64,000 nucleotides of DNA, taken from Opisthorchis felineus (Eukaryota > Platyhelminthes > Trematoda > Opisthorchiida > Opisthorchiidae). How positions within the stretch are numbered: the stretch's first letter is position 1; each line of letters begins with the position of its first letter. Under the pieces are notes generated by a model, which made no database searches, was not told where the DNA came from, and saw only the letters and a list, made by a program, of their open reading frames with translations. Where the stretch lies: assembly GCA_004794785.1 (NCBI GenBank), contig SJOL01002263.1, positions 62,323 to 126,322 on the forward strand, in the 5' to 3' direction. Below are positions 46,307 to 59,499 of this stretch, in pieces. The position numbers and the translations under genes are program-made.

Positions 46307-46948
46307 TCTCGCTTTTAGTCACTTCATGGAAGATTTTGGCTATCTTTTATCTCTTCATAGGCGTTTAGATTTGGTAAGCTAGAAAGAAAAGCTAGCGGCG
46401 AGTGTTGAAATTTAACGAAGATCAAGATCGGAAGTAAATGTGACAATGGCTAGAATGATGCCAAGTAATGAGTAAAATAAACGATTGCATCTGATAAACC
46501 TACCGGTGTTTGGAACATATCAGAACACATGGCGCTTATCATTGAGAAAATTTCCCAAAATGTGAAACGGAAAAGCCGGTATCCCTCTACTGCATGCATG
46601 AAAGGAAGAAGGCATATTCAATTAAGCCCACTACTACCTAAAAACGTTTCGCAAACAATCTTTGGATCTGTTGCTGACTTCTTGATTGGCGGGAGACTCT
46701 ATATTTTAAAGCGGCTGATCAGCAGTGTGATTAACTCGCACTTAGATAAGATATAGTGCCATTCCTTCTTTAATCATGGAATACACATATAATGGTGACC
46801 TGTTAAATGATATCACTGTTGACGACTTCCAGGTTAAAAGATTCGCACGATGAGTGGATTATTCTTCTTTCTCAGCTACTTACAGTTTGTTCAGGTAATA
46901 ATGACAAACAAAAACTAGAACCCAAGGTAACTTTATTTTGGGAGCTGC

Positions 46949-47110
46949 TGTGAGAGAGAACGTTAAATGCTGCATCCACATATACTTCTAATAACCAACG
47001 GTGCAATTCAAAAAGCTTTGAGGGTATTGGGCAGAATCCTGAAACCGGTTTGTTTGGCGAATTCGTTAAAAATTTTGATTAAACGGATGCAGCGTAATCT
47101 CTCATCTATA
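46949..47110. repeat. Short inverted-repeat element, MITE-like
   Basis: GAGAACGTTAAATGCTGCATC near the left end and GGATGCAGCGTAATCTCTC at the right end are imperfect inverted copies about 150 bp apart. The inside is AT-rich and open for 60 codons, which I take as chance. No clear target-site duplication was seen. Confidence 0.3.
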
Positions 47111-47149
47111 CGTAGTCTAATTAAAGTTCCTGGGAAGAGATGCAGTTGA

Positions 47150-49380
47150 TATTTCACGCATTTCAGTGGGGGCAAACTCTCGAATTTCCCCGGCGTAGTT
47201 TATGGAAACCGTCCAATCCCTCGTAATATCATTTCACAGCGGATTAGCCTGCGATCAACGGTCGCATCCTCTCTCTAGGAAATTTGTTCTCACATGGACT
47301 GCCTGCTCCTTCGGGCTTAAAATCACCAAAGTAGTAAACAATATTTCAATTTGAGTTGTTTACCGGTAAAACAGCCCTCTAAAACCCCGATTCCTCAATT
47401 TTAACCAAGTGATTTATTTATCACCGCTGAAGTTTAAGAGTTTTTACGCTTAAGGAGGGGGAAAGACGAGACGTCATTTGCGCAACCGTTAGCCTCAGCA
47501 TGGAAAGACCGAATTTGCGAACAACTAATTTCAGAGTCTGTGCAGTGATATACAACATGTGGGTACAGTTCTCAATTTTTTCATCACAACCTGTGGTTAA
47601 GTTGTTTGAATATGTTTCACCGTATTCTGGTGAATCAGCCACAGACCAGAACACAAAAATTAGCATATCTGGTTGAGCAAACTGTTCGCTCTCTTGCGCT
47701 GTCCTACTTAGGTTGTTCAGCCACTTTCAAAAATTCTTCCTTAATATGGCTCAATTTTATGAGTACATTTCACAAATAATCGCACTTTTGTCTTAGTTTA
47801 TCCATTTACTATGGTAGTTATCTCGCTCTTCGCCGCGATTCTGGTATTTTATAGATTTTCGGGCCCAAAGAATGTCGGTTTTCAGATATTTTGTGAACAC
47901 GAAAACTGCATTCTTCGTAAAGCTTGTGCTCCATTTCGACTTTCCACAATGACTGCAAACTACTACCTAGAGTAGCACGATGTTTTGGCACGTGTTTTTA
48001 TTGCATTTTACTCATTCATTACTTCTGTGCAAAGAAATTTTCTAGGATTTCCTGACGGAGCCTCTAGGAGGAATTAAACTCATTGCGACTCTGATATAAT
48101 GGAATTTTCCCAATTTCTCCGAAAATGTCATCACGTTTCGACAATGAAAGCACCCGACGCAAGCTCTGCACAGTCCTATTCTGTCATCAGGTGTTTTTTG
48201 CTCAAGGTCTAAGACCCAACAAGATACGGCACAGAATGGTTCCAAACTTGTCTATATTGTAACCTTCCGGGTGGAGTATGCAGTACTTGATGCTATATTC
48301 CAGCTTTCTATCATTTTTGCTGCTCAGATTTTACTGTGGCAATCGAAGACAAGATCATTTAGGCGGAACAAGCACGAGAGACGCCAATGAACCCCCTGTC
48401 GCCAAATTCTGTGATTGGATGATTTATTGACGAGTGGGCGCTCACTAGTGGCGGTGCAAAACTAAAGATTGAAAATGCCTAGTCGCGTGAGCCAAGGGTG
48501 GTGTGATGAATATTGGAAGCGTTGGAAATATAATTATAAATCAGGTGTGCCTTTCTATCTCGAAAGAGGTTATCAAACATTTGCATTCGTCGTCCCATAA
48601 ACTTTTTCGCTAAGCAAAGTAATATGGACAAACCACCACATATGAAGACCACCTAGGCCAACGGAACAACGGCTTTAACCAAAATAAGCCCATCTTTTAA
48701 ATCCTATTTCCTTTTTTAAAATCCTTTTACCGGATTTATAATAGCTCTATTGCTTGTGAAGCATTAAGTGGGTCTGGGCATTTCAGGTCATTCGGGAACA
48801 AACAGTTGGAATTTTCCGCCCGCACCGTTTACAAGACCCTCATACTCATGAAAAATGCCAACACAACTGTTCAGAATAAACTTTCTCAACTTTATGTGCA
48901 CATAATCACTTATGTGTGCCCGATCATCATAATTACCTCCGGGTGGTATTGATGAATTAGTAACACTTCACTTGAATGGTTCATTTATGTACACCTGTCT
49001 TCTAACTAACTTTGAATAGACGAATCATAAACAGAGTGCTGAATGTGCCGAGATGAGCAGTCTCGTATACGCTACAGTTCAACCCCCACCAATCAAACCT
49101 TAAACCAGCGTTTAGTTGGACGGACAACGTCCCACTCAATATCATCCGTGAATTCACACGCTTATTTGCTGTTCTAGTGAGTCCAGTTAATCTTCAGGAT
49201 GCAAGTACTTACCAGATCTGTTAAACCTCTCGTGCGTACTGTCTGGGCGTAAGTTGGTCTAATGCGACTGTGTCCCCGATATTTCAGCACCGTCTTTCAG
49301 TTGGGTCATCTGTTGGATGAGACTGCTAAAACAGCTGTTCCGCGATTACCACTCCTCTCCGACACCATTCTTGGTGATAC
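47150..49380. other. Non-coding, nothing recognised
   Basis: AT-rich. A minus-strand donor-like GTAAGT near 49210 follows TYAQTVRTRGLTDL in one frame, but no acceptor partner was found. Confidence 0.3.
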
Positions 49381-49383
49381 TTA

Positions 49384-49640
49384 TTAGGATGCTGTAGAAA
49401 TTTGTGGACATCTAGCTACTGACCATTTCTGCAATGGGTCTTTATCCTTTCGCTTTATTTTTATGCGACGCTGGGATATTATTTCTTCAGAGCTGTAGTG
49501 GTATCTGGAGCAGCCTATTGGTAACCGGTATACTGAAAATTCATCCCAGTAACTCAAGATTGGCATCACAATCCCATCATATATTTTCATGCTGAGCCCT
49601 TCAGGGTCACAAACTGGCATCAGATAACAACAAAAACTTC
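49384..49640 (-). mobile_element. Possible non-LTR RT tail
   Basis: Minus-strand reading contains GLSMKIYDGIVMPILSY and a following W, the pattern seen before the LLYG-ETW block of RTE-like RTs. The rest is Lys/Arg-rich and not clearly conserved. Weaker than the 36.3 kb copy. Confidence 0.35.
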
Positions 49641-49759
49641 CCAAGCATACATGGGAATTCCCTAAAGAAGGGTGGTGGCTATGATCCCGTATCGATCTGG
49701 TTATATGATCTCTTAGTTCAAGTTTCTGGGCCGCTCTGAATACCATCAGCCACTATTCT

Positions 49760-51220
49760 CTTTATTGTTATTCGAAAGCACCCATAGTCCTGGCAGCCTT
49801 GCATATAGACCCTCATGATTTATTATGTTATAAACTGAGGAAACCATATGCAAGATAATTTGGCTGCATCAAATCTATGTGAACATAACAGAAGCCATTG
49901 AGATAAGTTCCACCTTGCAAACCACCCATGATGATCTTCTTAGAACTTTGTCCCGCGTGCTGCCCAATAGAGTAAAATTTACTTGTCGCGTTCGCTGAAT
50001 ACCTCTATGTAATCAAAACGTGGAAGAAGGCTGACGATTGATGTATTGTTAAAATGATATTGCCTACTAGAGCGGTTACATGCTTAATTACCCTCGTTCT
50101 TAACCCACTTCAGAGGAGGCACTTGGAAACTTATCGGATGAAGACATTTATACGAATGCGCACCTGGTTCTAGCAGCATTAGTAAACTTTAAATTGGAAA
50201 ACAGACCTCAAAACAGAAACAGTCTGGCTGATCCTGTGTAAAAGCGGTCGCCGTGGAACTCATAAAGTGGCTCATAAGAAAAACACACCTGAAGTTGATG
50301 TAGTACCATTTATTTTTCCAATGTGCTTGGGAACTTGTCTGCTGATTGGATTTGGTGTTTGCATGTCGTGCTTGTCAGTTTTCTGGCTTCTCAGCATTAA
50401 ATATATATAAAAACCATATTGGAACGTGCCAACTGGTAATGATATAAACTGCCAAAATCGTACCCTGAAATACTTGTCTATCAAAGTGTGAAGGTTAAGG
50501 GCAATTTTTGAAGCAAACACCGTGCACATGGCATACTGCTTTTAAAGCACTGGTAGCGGCGTGTGACACCGGTAGAGTTGAATGCATTTAAGCAGGCGAA
50601 TTTGGAGAGCAGGTGTCGATAATTACTCAAACAAAACGCAGGTATGGATCAACACACGTCGAAGGGTTACTGCGTAAGACGGCCGAGTATGCCTTGCTTT
50701 GAGTCTTTCGTCTGCCTGCATCTGGGGACTGGGACTCTGAAGGATTAACTACAGTCGTTTAGCAATCCTGTCAAAAAACTCTCCACTGTCCGAGGGAAAA
50801 TTTAACTCAATGCAAGTATCCCTGGCTATAGCTTCTTGAATTTTGTCTTTTATCTGGCAAGATCGTTTAGATTTTTTATTCGTCGAATGAATGGATAACG
50901 CACAATTGTTTGTGCTCAACGAAATGTCAATCGTGCGGAGTGTGGACAACGAACATGCACTGCTCACCAGTCGGTAGTCGTGTGTCAAACACTGGGACTA
51001 GTGAAAACAACGGTGTCTGTCAATAACCTGATCATGAACGCGTTTACACTGACTTTACCGAAACAGGTCTAGCCAAAAGTTCACAAATCCAACATTCCTA
51101 AGACTGATAAGGACAGCTCGTCACATCCAGGTCTCCGTGGCACTACCACACATTCGTCGTTTCATATCTCCGTCTAGATAAATAATCTGTAAAAGATAAA
51201 ACTCCAACCGCTAGGTAGCC
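49760..51220. other. Non-coding, nothing recognised
   Basis: Only short frames (up to 85 codons, minus) with no domain or splice context. Confidence 0.35.
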
Positions 51221-51224
51221 AGAA

Positions 51225-51390
51225 GACCACTGTTTGTTGAGCTGTTCGGTAAGCAAAAGTTTCATCGCCACTGGAGGTGACATTCTCAGTTTGAGCTTAG
51301 CCGGGTTGCAAGCTGACTGCCAAGTTCGGCAAACAAACCGGTGACAACTTCATCGAACACCAATGAACGCATCCAAGCTACCGTTGTGAT
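51225..51390 (-). repeat. Foldback/hammerhead-like repeat, degenerate
   Basis: Inverted arms (TTGTTGAGCTGTTCGGTAAG and its diverged partner before 51390) flank an antisense centre. The core reads CTGAGAATGTCACC, then GGCGATGAAAC on the minus strand, so CTGATGA is mutated. It ends with ACCAATGAACGCATCCAAGC, parallel to the right flank of the 37 kb copy. Confidence 0.55.
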
Positions 51391-51399
51391 ACTCGTTAA

Positions 51400-54300
51400 C
51401 AGTCTGCTTTTACATCCTCGCAGCGTTTCCGTCAAACGAAAAACAGCTGTCCTTTTTATTATTTTGTTTTTCAGTGTTGATCTTTTACTGTTGTGGCATA
51501 TTGATTTGATTTTTGTTCGCCGTTTTTTATCCTCAGATTGTATGATATTTTCGCCTCTGGCCTGAAGAACTTGGGTATTACGTAATGAGTCTTAGGATCC
51601 TCTTGGAGCTGTGAGGATATACTCGTTGAGAATTATGTGTGCAACGGAGTTGCATGAGCAAGTGGACTGTCAGCTTGAATCTGACTTCATCTAGTATTTT
51701 TAGGCATGGTCTTCATAACCCGATAGATAATGTCTCAAGCTAGGACCTATTCCTTTTCACCAATTACTGCCGCATTTGCAGCTGTCGTAACACCTACTTC
51801 TGTAGACTTGTTCAGGTACTACTGGCGTCCACAGGTCAATACCAAAAGAAGTCAGATCGAATAGGAAGCTATCGAATACAAGGCTTATAGTTGGGGTAGG
51901 TTATTTCTCTTAGAACAAAAATAATATTACGTATTGGTGACCCGGAAATGTCAGCTTCCAATAAGTGATGTCCGTGAAGAGACAACATCATAGATCATGC
52001 ACACAAACACGTTGGCTCATTACAACTGATTATTCTGGAACTAAATCCGGCCCATTCCGTTTCCCAAATTCATATGTAATTCGACATATCCACTACGATT
52101 TTTCCTGGTCCGTTATCTGTAAATTTGGAATGCCTTCCATTTCTTACTTGTACAAACGATCCTAATGTCAGCACTATACAACTTATGACCCTGACTGTTC
52201 CGACTCGATGGATTATGGAGACCTGGTATTTTGAATCTTTCTACAGAAAGCCAAAATTCGGTGTCAGAATAATCTTATTGCGTATGTTGAAATTGCCGTT
52301 GATTCTCACTCACTTCTACACACGGGTCCTGCCTATCAATAATAACATTTTATGCGCCTACTTTCAACTGTATGTGGCAAATTCTGGTTGATAGACTCAC
52401 CGAATCCGGCGTCTGCTGCTCAAATGTCAGCCACGTCACAAGAGTACGAGAATGATTTTTCAAGTGCAAGGCTAAAAGCTTTCGCTTTAGCAAGGACGAA
52501 ACTTCCCGAAAAATGGCCGGTCTCAACAGCACTTCTGTATTGCATTTGAGAATAGCCTGCTGCAGTAATCGTACCGATAATCATCTTTTCTGTGCTCTAG
52601 TCTTATCAGAGTAGCCATCGTTTGAGTGATCGAATGAACCTTCCTCTTCGGACGTATTACGGGAGGTTCCGACAATTAGCGAGAGTAAACTAGCGTTTCT
52701 CCGCTAGATTAGCGGGATCTCAGGCAGCAAAACTTGACTGGAAATGCAGTCGCATCTGCGGGGTATTCTACAATCCGCATTTTCTACTATTGCTCGCAGT
52801 TTTTCCGGCCACTTACATTTTCAGTAAAATTTCCAGTGCACAAACCACCCTAGCCCCGCTGATTACTTTGTCGACTGCCTCATTTACATATGTAAAAGGT
52901 TATGTTATCCTGATCGAATTACATGGACTCGGGCATTTTTGAATTCACAAGTGAAAACAGAGCAATTTTAAACCGTACTCAGTATGTTCCGATAGTTTCG
53001 CACTTCGTATGTCAAGACATCAAATTGGCTGAAAAACCACAGCACAGAAAGAACAAGAACACATATTTCGGCGTAGCATTTTGTTGGCGCTTTATGAACA
53101 GCGATTGATGCATATCAAACAAGAGTTACTCCCGAGTAGACATCAATACGAAAACTGGCGGAACAAAACCTGAAAATAAGAAATATAACAAAACTAATGA
53201 GTAGGTGAAATTGATTTTAAAATACCCACCTCAGTCACCCAGTTACGCTTAGTCAGCATGTTAAAACGACCCTAATATTGTTAACTTTGTGGATAGAAAA
53301 CATAAAACAAAAATGATCGTCCTTGATCCAATTCAGTGTTTCTTAAGGTAACCAGGACTGAGTGCAATCGGTGTACCATAAGTAGGTAATTAAAGCGCCG
53401 AAATATATTTGGGTGAAGAGGTCACATGCAGTTGAGGTCTTCAGCTGCAACCACCCAACCGCCTACAAATACAGAGAACAGTCTCGATCCAAAATACAGA
53501 TATGGAGAACTATGGCCCCATTAGATAACTTGCACAATGACGAATTACAAATATCAACTCTTTGTATTGGTGAGAGGAACATCCTTGTGTGTATTTAGAA
53601 TAAACCTATCTGGTCGTATCTAGCGTAGAAACAAGGGCTTAACTCAACCAAAAAGTTTATTCCTGAAGCCTTAAAAGATATACATATTTTTGAATAACGT
53701 GATTCTGCGAAAGTACCCTGTCGAAGTCAACAGAAAGTTGCATGGCGAAAGAGTTTTTGATACCAAACTACTCTGGTCGAAAATGTTTTGGGTACAAAAT
53801 TAATTTGTAAATGTGACATAAAAATAACCAGCTTTAGAAAATGACCTGGGGCCCTTCACGTGAAACGAGCTCCGGAATTTTCACCTAAATTACTCCTTAC
53901 CTGAGTACCAGATTAGGCGTAGTTGCAAATGAGCACTCATCCGCAAGATGAGTCTCAACTAATTATCAGTTTAACACCTCGTCTGTAAGGCTCTCTGAGT
54001 AAAATGCGCCGCACAAAGTTTATCCCATGTTTCAGCTGAACCGCTACTTAAAATATCTTAATAATCTTCTTGACATGATACCTCTTATAAGGTTAATGAA
54101 AAATATCACAAACGAAGGGCTCAGCTGAGATCCAGTTGAGTCTTCCGCTAACACAAATCTGACATGCAGATGAGTTTTTATTTGGACATACGTCTTATTT
54201 GGTGTTCACATACGAAAACAGGTTGATGAAAATTTTAGGGACGAGGCCCACCTGAAGAGTCCCGAAAGTGCGACATCCGTGGTCAGCTGTCCAAGGGTTA

Positions 54301-55520
54301 ACATCAGTCTCACGAACTGTCACGACAATATTGGCAGTAATAATTTGTGAGTAAAAATAAATCTGACTTTCAGCCAGAAATAAACATGTCGAGTACTGCT
54401 ACTGCAAAGTGTAAATGATACAAATCTGATCAAGTACTAAACTAGCATGTTCTGCGCCTTGTTTTTCATCCTACCCCTCACATTTAGGGGGGGTTCATGA
54501 ACTAACAGCGGAGAGTACCAGCAAGAAAGGCTCCTCTTACCGATTTGTGCTGCCGCAGGTTTAATGGGTTTGTCGACAGGCCCCCCCTAAAGGCAGGTTA
54601 AGACGGGTTAATTTCCTTCCTGTCGGGTACACCTTTGGAAGCACTGGTTGTTATTTCTGGAAATGCCTTCTGATACCATTTATTAGAAGCTATTACTACT
54701 CCTGGTTGACTGATATACTTGGAAGGGAATTCCCTTGCTCTTTCGTACGGCAGCGACCAAAGTTTCCATTCCACTCTAGGGGAAACTTGTTTACAAGAAT
54801 AAAGCCTCCAGATGTGGTCGATTTTTCATGTGCTGTTTTCCATAAAGAAACCCCCTGTTGCCTATCCACACTGCCATCCAGGAACTAAATTACTTGATGG
54901 TCTCTGTGGTCCCATGTGACCACGTGTAGATTTTATCAGGTGAATGAGACATTAGATGGATGGTCATTAGGTATTAGACAGCCGATTCCTTTCTCCACAT
55001 TTTGATGTCTAGTCAGCGTGTGTGTACCAAGGTGACACCCGCTTGCATGCGCTTACTTGGCACGGATATCCTTGATGGCACACCACAATAAGTTGCACAT
55101 CGACAGCATCATTAGCAGCTTCTAAGTTCACGTTCGAGCAAAAGATTCGCATAAAACTAGCAATAACCATCATGGAAAAGCGGAAAATTACAATCGTATA
55201 CTAACACCCGTGTTTTGAAAGAGGTGTAAGACCTCAAATCTTTTCACAGTCAGGAACCCACCTTTGGCCTGTCCGACGGCTACTTGGATCGTAACTCCGG
55301 CAGAACTGGCAGCGTTGAAGCCTGCAGCTTTTGATGAACTAAGATGTATCGGGTGACTTCTAAACCAATTTGTTTTGTGCTTTTATACCTTACTATGAGC
55401 CATTAAATTCCGCTTATTGGTCGTCCTGCGCATGACATCACACTGGCATTTTCGTCGTATGAACATGGATAGAGAGATCTAACACAAGCAGATTCTTAAT
55501 TAACAAACTTTGTTAACCTC
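51400..55520. other. Non-coding, one weak terminal-exon candidate
   Basis: The frame ending at 52549 (SQEYENDFSSARLKAFALA, end LLYCI) looks protein-like, but its acceptor is unclear and the opposite strand is also open. The rest is unremarkable. Confidence 0.25.
54235..54300 (-). repeat. Family B, weak inverted remnant
   Basis: GGCCCACCTGAAGAGTCCCG and CATCCGTGGTCAGCTGTCCA match the distal end only loosely. A possible forward piece lies at 54030-54110 (CATGTTTCAGCTGAACCGCT). Confidence 0.3.
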
Positions 55521-55526
55521 CCATAG

Positions 55527-58500
55527 GATGCAGTGCGTAACCCATTTTGTTTTACCGATTACTGGTTTCCTCACTCACGCCACTTATGCTCGTCTGGTCT
55601 CATATCAAACAAAAACCAACAGAAGATAAGGTGAGGAGGATGGATTTCGTCTTTGTCACCCTTGACCAATCCAGTACCACCGAAGCATTCGTCAGAAAAT
55701 TCTGCACACTAAATGAACTATGTAATAGGGCTCAATTGCCCTGGAACCGTGCCTTCAGAGAAACGCACTGCATTCAACTGAGGGATTGGGTGATCTAGCG
55801 AAAATCAAAAAAGACTCAACTGAGTTTGTATGGTTAATATGGTCAACATCCACCCGCCCGTAAAATTTCCCTCAAAAAACTGTGCACTAGATAACCGTGT
55901 GCTCGATAATCAAATACGGACCATCAACCTCGGGTTGTGGAGCGCCCTACCGTGCACAAATCTTTTGCTTCAATGCGAGGCGGACTCAATAGGACGTTCC
56001 GGAAAATCACACAGTTCAAAATCCATATGCAAAACGCCTTACGTGGTTTTGTATCGATACATGTCTTGCCTCATGCTGATACCTCATCAGTATTCTTCTG
56101 GCCGACCAAGAAGAAATATTTCTTTGGTGTGCCAAACGTTATATACTGGTGCGCCGCGCAATTTAGACGCTGTACGAGATATCACACAGCGCAGCATTCC
56201 CAGGGGGTAATCTTCGGTCTTCCAGAGTACCGGAAAGTAGTGTTTATCAAATCGAATTAACCGGATCATGGATGTTGTGCTTGAGTTTGAGCTCATAATT
56301 GCAAATTTCTAGTTTAGTACCATTAGGGGGGCAAATCAACTTATCACCGGAACACAGTGGCGGATAAAATGAACCTCACTGCCTGTGTTCTCGGATTTAG
56401 TAACTCGTTTTATATAGGTCGGTCATAGCAGTGTTGTTGGTAAATATCCCAGTGATTCACAGTTGAATCTCAAATTGCATCATTATTGTCAGCCCTCCAG
56501 TAGTTTTGCTAGTACTTACCGTAATTTGCTATTATTCTACTGAAAAAAATAGTGGTGACCTTGGCTACAATAACTCACACTTCACACTCAATCTTGATTC
56601 TGAGCTGAACGCAAACTGACCCATTACGTGAGATGCAGGTTTTGGAGTCCTCTGCCCAAGTTCATACGATAAAAAGACCATAGTGATGTCTTGCGCAAGA
56701 CCATCAACCAACACAGTTTAACGGCTTACATTAAGGTAGGAATGCACATAAACCCATTGGTTTGAGAGTCACCCGGTAAACCTTAGTTCACCAAAAGCTG
56801 CCCAATTCAAACTGCGAAACCTACAGCCCAAATTTTTGCATACAAAGTAGTCGTCGGACAAGCCAAAGGAGTTTGGTCGCTTGTACTCTCGTGCCACAAG
56901 ATGAGGTCCTGGCCGTACAAACATTCAAGATCTTACCCTATCTTATACTATGAGAAACGGATGTCTGAATCAGATGACAACTTCCCTCTTCCTTACAATA
57001 ATTTTTTGCTTGTAAGGGCCGACGCTACGTCATGTTTCATCAACCTGACTTCTTGAATATGGTTTTGTCTGTTGCCGTTGTTCCAAAAACTCACTCTAAC
57101 CTAATCAGTAAACAAACCAGACCTAGTTACCTAGTCATTCCCACACATTATCACTGGTTTAACAAGCCAAACATTTACGTCTGCAGAATAGGATGTAAAA
57201 TGAACCGCAATTTGATTTATAACTGAGTGCGCTATGGATAGACTAACTGGAAGTCTCTTGAAACTGCAAAACATGCTGCCACCCGTTAGACTAGCGGTGG
57301 AAGTACATTGAATTCTGGGACATTAATTAAAGTTGGGACACAAACACCAGAAACACCACGATCTTTTTTAATAATGAGCACAAAATAGGTGAATACACTG
57401 GAGACCCTAACAAATCATCTTCGGTCTAATAATTCAACGATGAACGCTCTTACCTGGTATTGAATTGGTGCGCATGATGTGCCACAGGGATATGTATGTG
57501 CACAAAAGACATCTGATCTGTTATACCTTTCAATGCAGTCTTCATTACCGAAGCAACTGAACACTCTGCGGCATCCGTATGTGGACTTGTAGACCCAAAG
57601 TCGCCTGTGTCGATCCCCAATGGTTGCGGATAGTGTTATATCTGTGTGGGGTTGGACACATGTGGGGACAATGGGAAGGTCTAAGTTAAAATAGTTACGG
57701 AGGTTGTTTGAAATTGACTGTCGTTTGCAAGCACTTGCCAGCCATCAGAGTTCATTGACCCGTTGAATTCCAACTTAGGATTGAGCGGACGGCTTCTTAG
57801 CAAGAAGATATTGTACTCACTTGTTTCATACAGGCATATAGCATGAACTATGACAGGGACTGTTATTTTGTGGTCGGCCCTATATGCGTTCACTACCAAA
57901 CCTAAACCTGTGAGTAGTCTCTCTAAAGTACAAACGAACCATTTTGTTGATTCAAAGTATGCGAAAGTGTATGCGAAAAATACTCAATCAACACCTCAGA
58001 TCCAAACATGGAAAGGCACAGTTTTGGTATGTCTGGGGTGTATTTTCTTAAAAAGGGGGTACGAGAGTACATGCACTATGTAAAAAAGCCAGACCTCGGA
58101 AGTAAGTCAACAACAACTGCGTCCATCGCATTTTGAAGTATGACGGACACCTGTGCCGTTCTCTTACAATAAAACTATATATTTCAAAACAGCGCTACTC
58201 AAATCCTGTACAATTAGAACGTACTCAAATGTTTCAAACTGCCAAAATCGACTTTCTTCTAAGGCTTTCGCCGATACATTCCTACTCATATTTTATAAAC
58301 CAAAAATGAGTTGGCAAGGGCCCAGTTGTCTTTCCGGGGATTAGTGACTTTCCCCAGACATTTTTTAGCAAATGCATTAACTGGATCGCCGGAGAGCTGT
58401 TCAGAAACTGAACTACTTCTGAAGTAATTGAACCGATAGTTTTATTTTTCGTTTGGAAAAATCATAGGGGATTTCGGTTCGTTTGGTTGAAGTCCGAGTA

Positions 58501-58995
58501 AACTTAGCATGAATGAAAAGTAAGTGTTTAAAAAGCGGATACCAAAATTTGGCTCCCTGCTTGCCAAAGCCGTAAGATTAGACTAATTGTTTAACACAGC
58601 AAGCTTTGTGGTTTCATTTTGGCAAGATTCGGGGATATCCAAATGGTTGCACCACAGATGAAACGCAAGGTCCCGGAGATACTAGACACAGAAAACACTG
58701 TATTGCAAAATCAGGCTGAAGGTAAGATATGCTGTGCTTATTAACCTGCGCAAATTAGGAATGGCTTCGAATTCAATTTTAACCAACGTACACATTATTT
58801 TCCCTTAACAGAGTAAAAGTAAATCAGTACCATCAAATTTTCGCAAGCACTGTAATCGGTAGCACCATCCTCAACCCACCGTCGTCATCATCATCACCAG
58901 CAACATCGAAATTGGGCTCCTCATCAGCAAATGACTCGTTATCTAGCCCGTTGATTCTACCACGAATATCATCATCATCATCATTATCACTGTGA
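55527..58995 (+). CDS. Gene E: multi-exon candidate with Ser-rich C-terminus
   Basis: Four blocks on one strand: 55527-55630 (after CCTCCCATAG, before GTGAGG; AVRNPFCFTDYWFPHSRHLC), 57958-58101 (before GTAAGT; CESVCEKYSIN, later MSGVYFLKKGVREYMHYVKK), 58600-58721 (after GTTTAACACAG, before GTAAGA; FILARFGDIQMVAPQMKRK), and 58814-58995 (Ser-rich end built over a TCA microsatellite, TGA stop). The last two join in frame if the second AG of CAGAG is used. A weak 28-nt block at 58193-58220 would link 58101 to 58600 in phase. The link from 55630 is unproven. Family unknown; separate transcripts are possible. Confidence 0.35.
57958..58101 (+). CDS. Gene E exon, 47 codons
   Basis: Acceptor TTGTTGATTCAAAG, two bases, 47 codons, donor GTAAGT at 58102. 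The product is balanced in charge and aromatic content (RHSFGMSGVYFLKKGVREYM), unlike the surrounding frames. It ends in phase 1. Confidence 0.4.
58600..58721 (+). CDS. Gene E exon, 40 codons
   Basis: Acceptor AATTGTTTAACACAG, one base, 40 codons, donor GTAAGA. A hydrophobic start (LCGFILARFGDIQMV) gives way to a charged helix (KRKVPEILDTENTVLQNQAE). It could also act as a first exon from the ATG at 58643. Confidence 0.42.
58880..58995. repeat. (TCA)n microsatellite tract
   Basis: Two runs (about 58880-58897 and 58965-58990) separated by interrupted copies. It lies within the tentative last exon of gene E, where it gives poly-Ser. Confidence 0.75.
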
Positions 58996-59189
58996 TCTTC
59001 ACTATCAACAGCAATATCAGCTTCAAGCGTTTCATCACGTTCGTCAGCACAATCCTCACAGTAGAGCTTTCATCATTTTTGCTTAGGCTTTCAGATACCT
59101 TAAATCTGACTCGTAATTCTAATAGATTTGGTACATAGCGACTGACAAATGAGCGTTTTCCATAGAAATTCATAATAAAGCCATCTGTG

Positions 59190-59490
59190 TAACGGTGTAT
59201 ACTACTGATGAAGCATGCGAGTAGCGTGTGTTCTAGTGTTCAAACTCTGCCCCAGCTTCTGATGGAAAGTGAAGGATGCCAGGGAAATTATGGAACCACT
59301 TTGAAGTGTTTCATCATTATTGCTAAATATTTAAAGAATGCCCGGGAAATTCAAAAGGGCGCTTGAGAATATTAAAAACTCTGTACAGATTAGGTATTTA
59401 TTTTCATGTGTAATGGCTTGTAATCGCTTAGTTCGTGTTTAACAGTGGACAACTTCTGAGCAAAGGACGTCCCTCCTTTCACCAGTAGTG
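59190..59490 (+). repeat. Dispersed repeat family C, copy 2
   Basis: TAACGGTGTATACTACTGAT, GCATGCGAGTAGCGTGTGTT and TATGGAACCACTTTGAAG parallel the 26.9 kb copy, and the end (ACGTCCCTCCTTTCACCAGT) parallels its GTTACCCTCCTTGCACTGG. Both copies have the same orientation. Confidence 0.55.
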
Positions 59491-59499
59491 GTAGAAGTT

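Noticed and set aside
58943..59173. 76-codon minus-strand frame with poly-Met
   Set aside because: Product of the TCA/TGA microsatellite.
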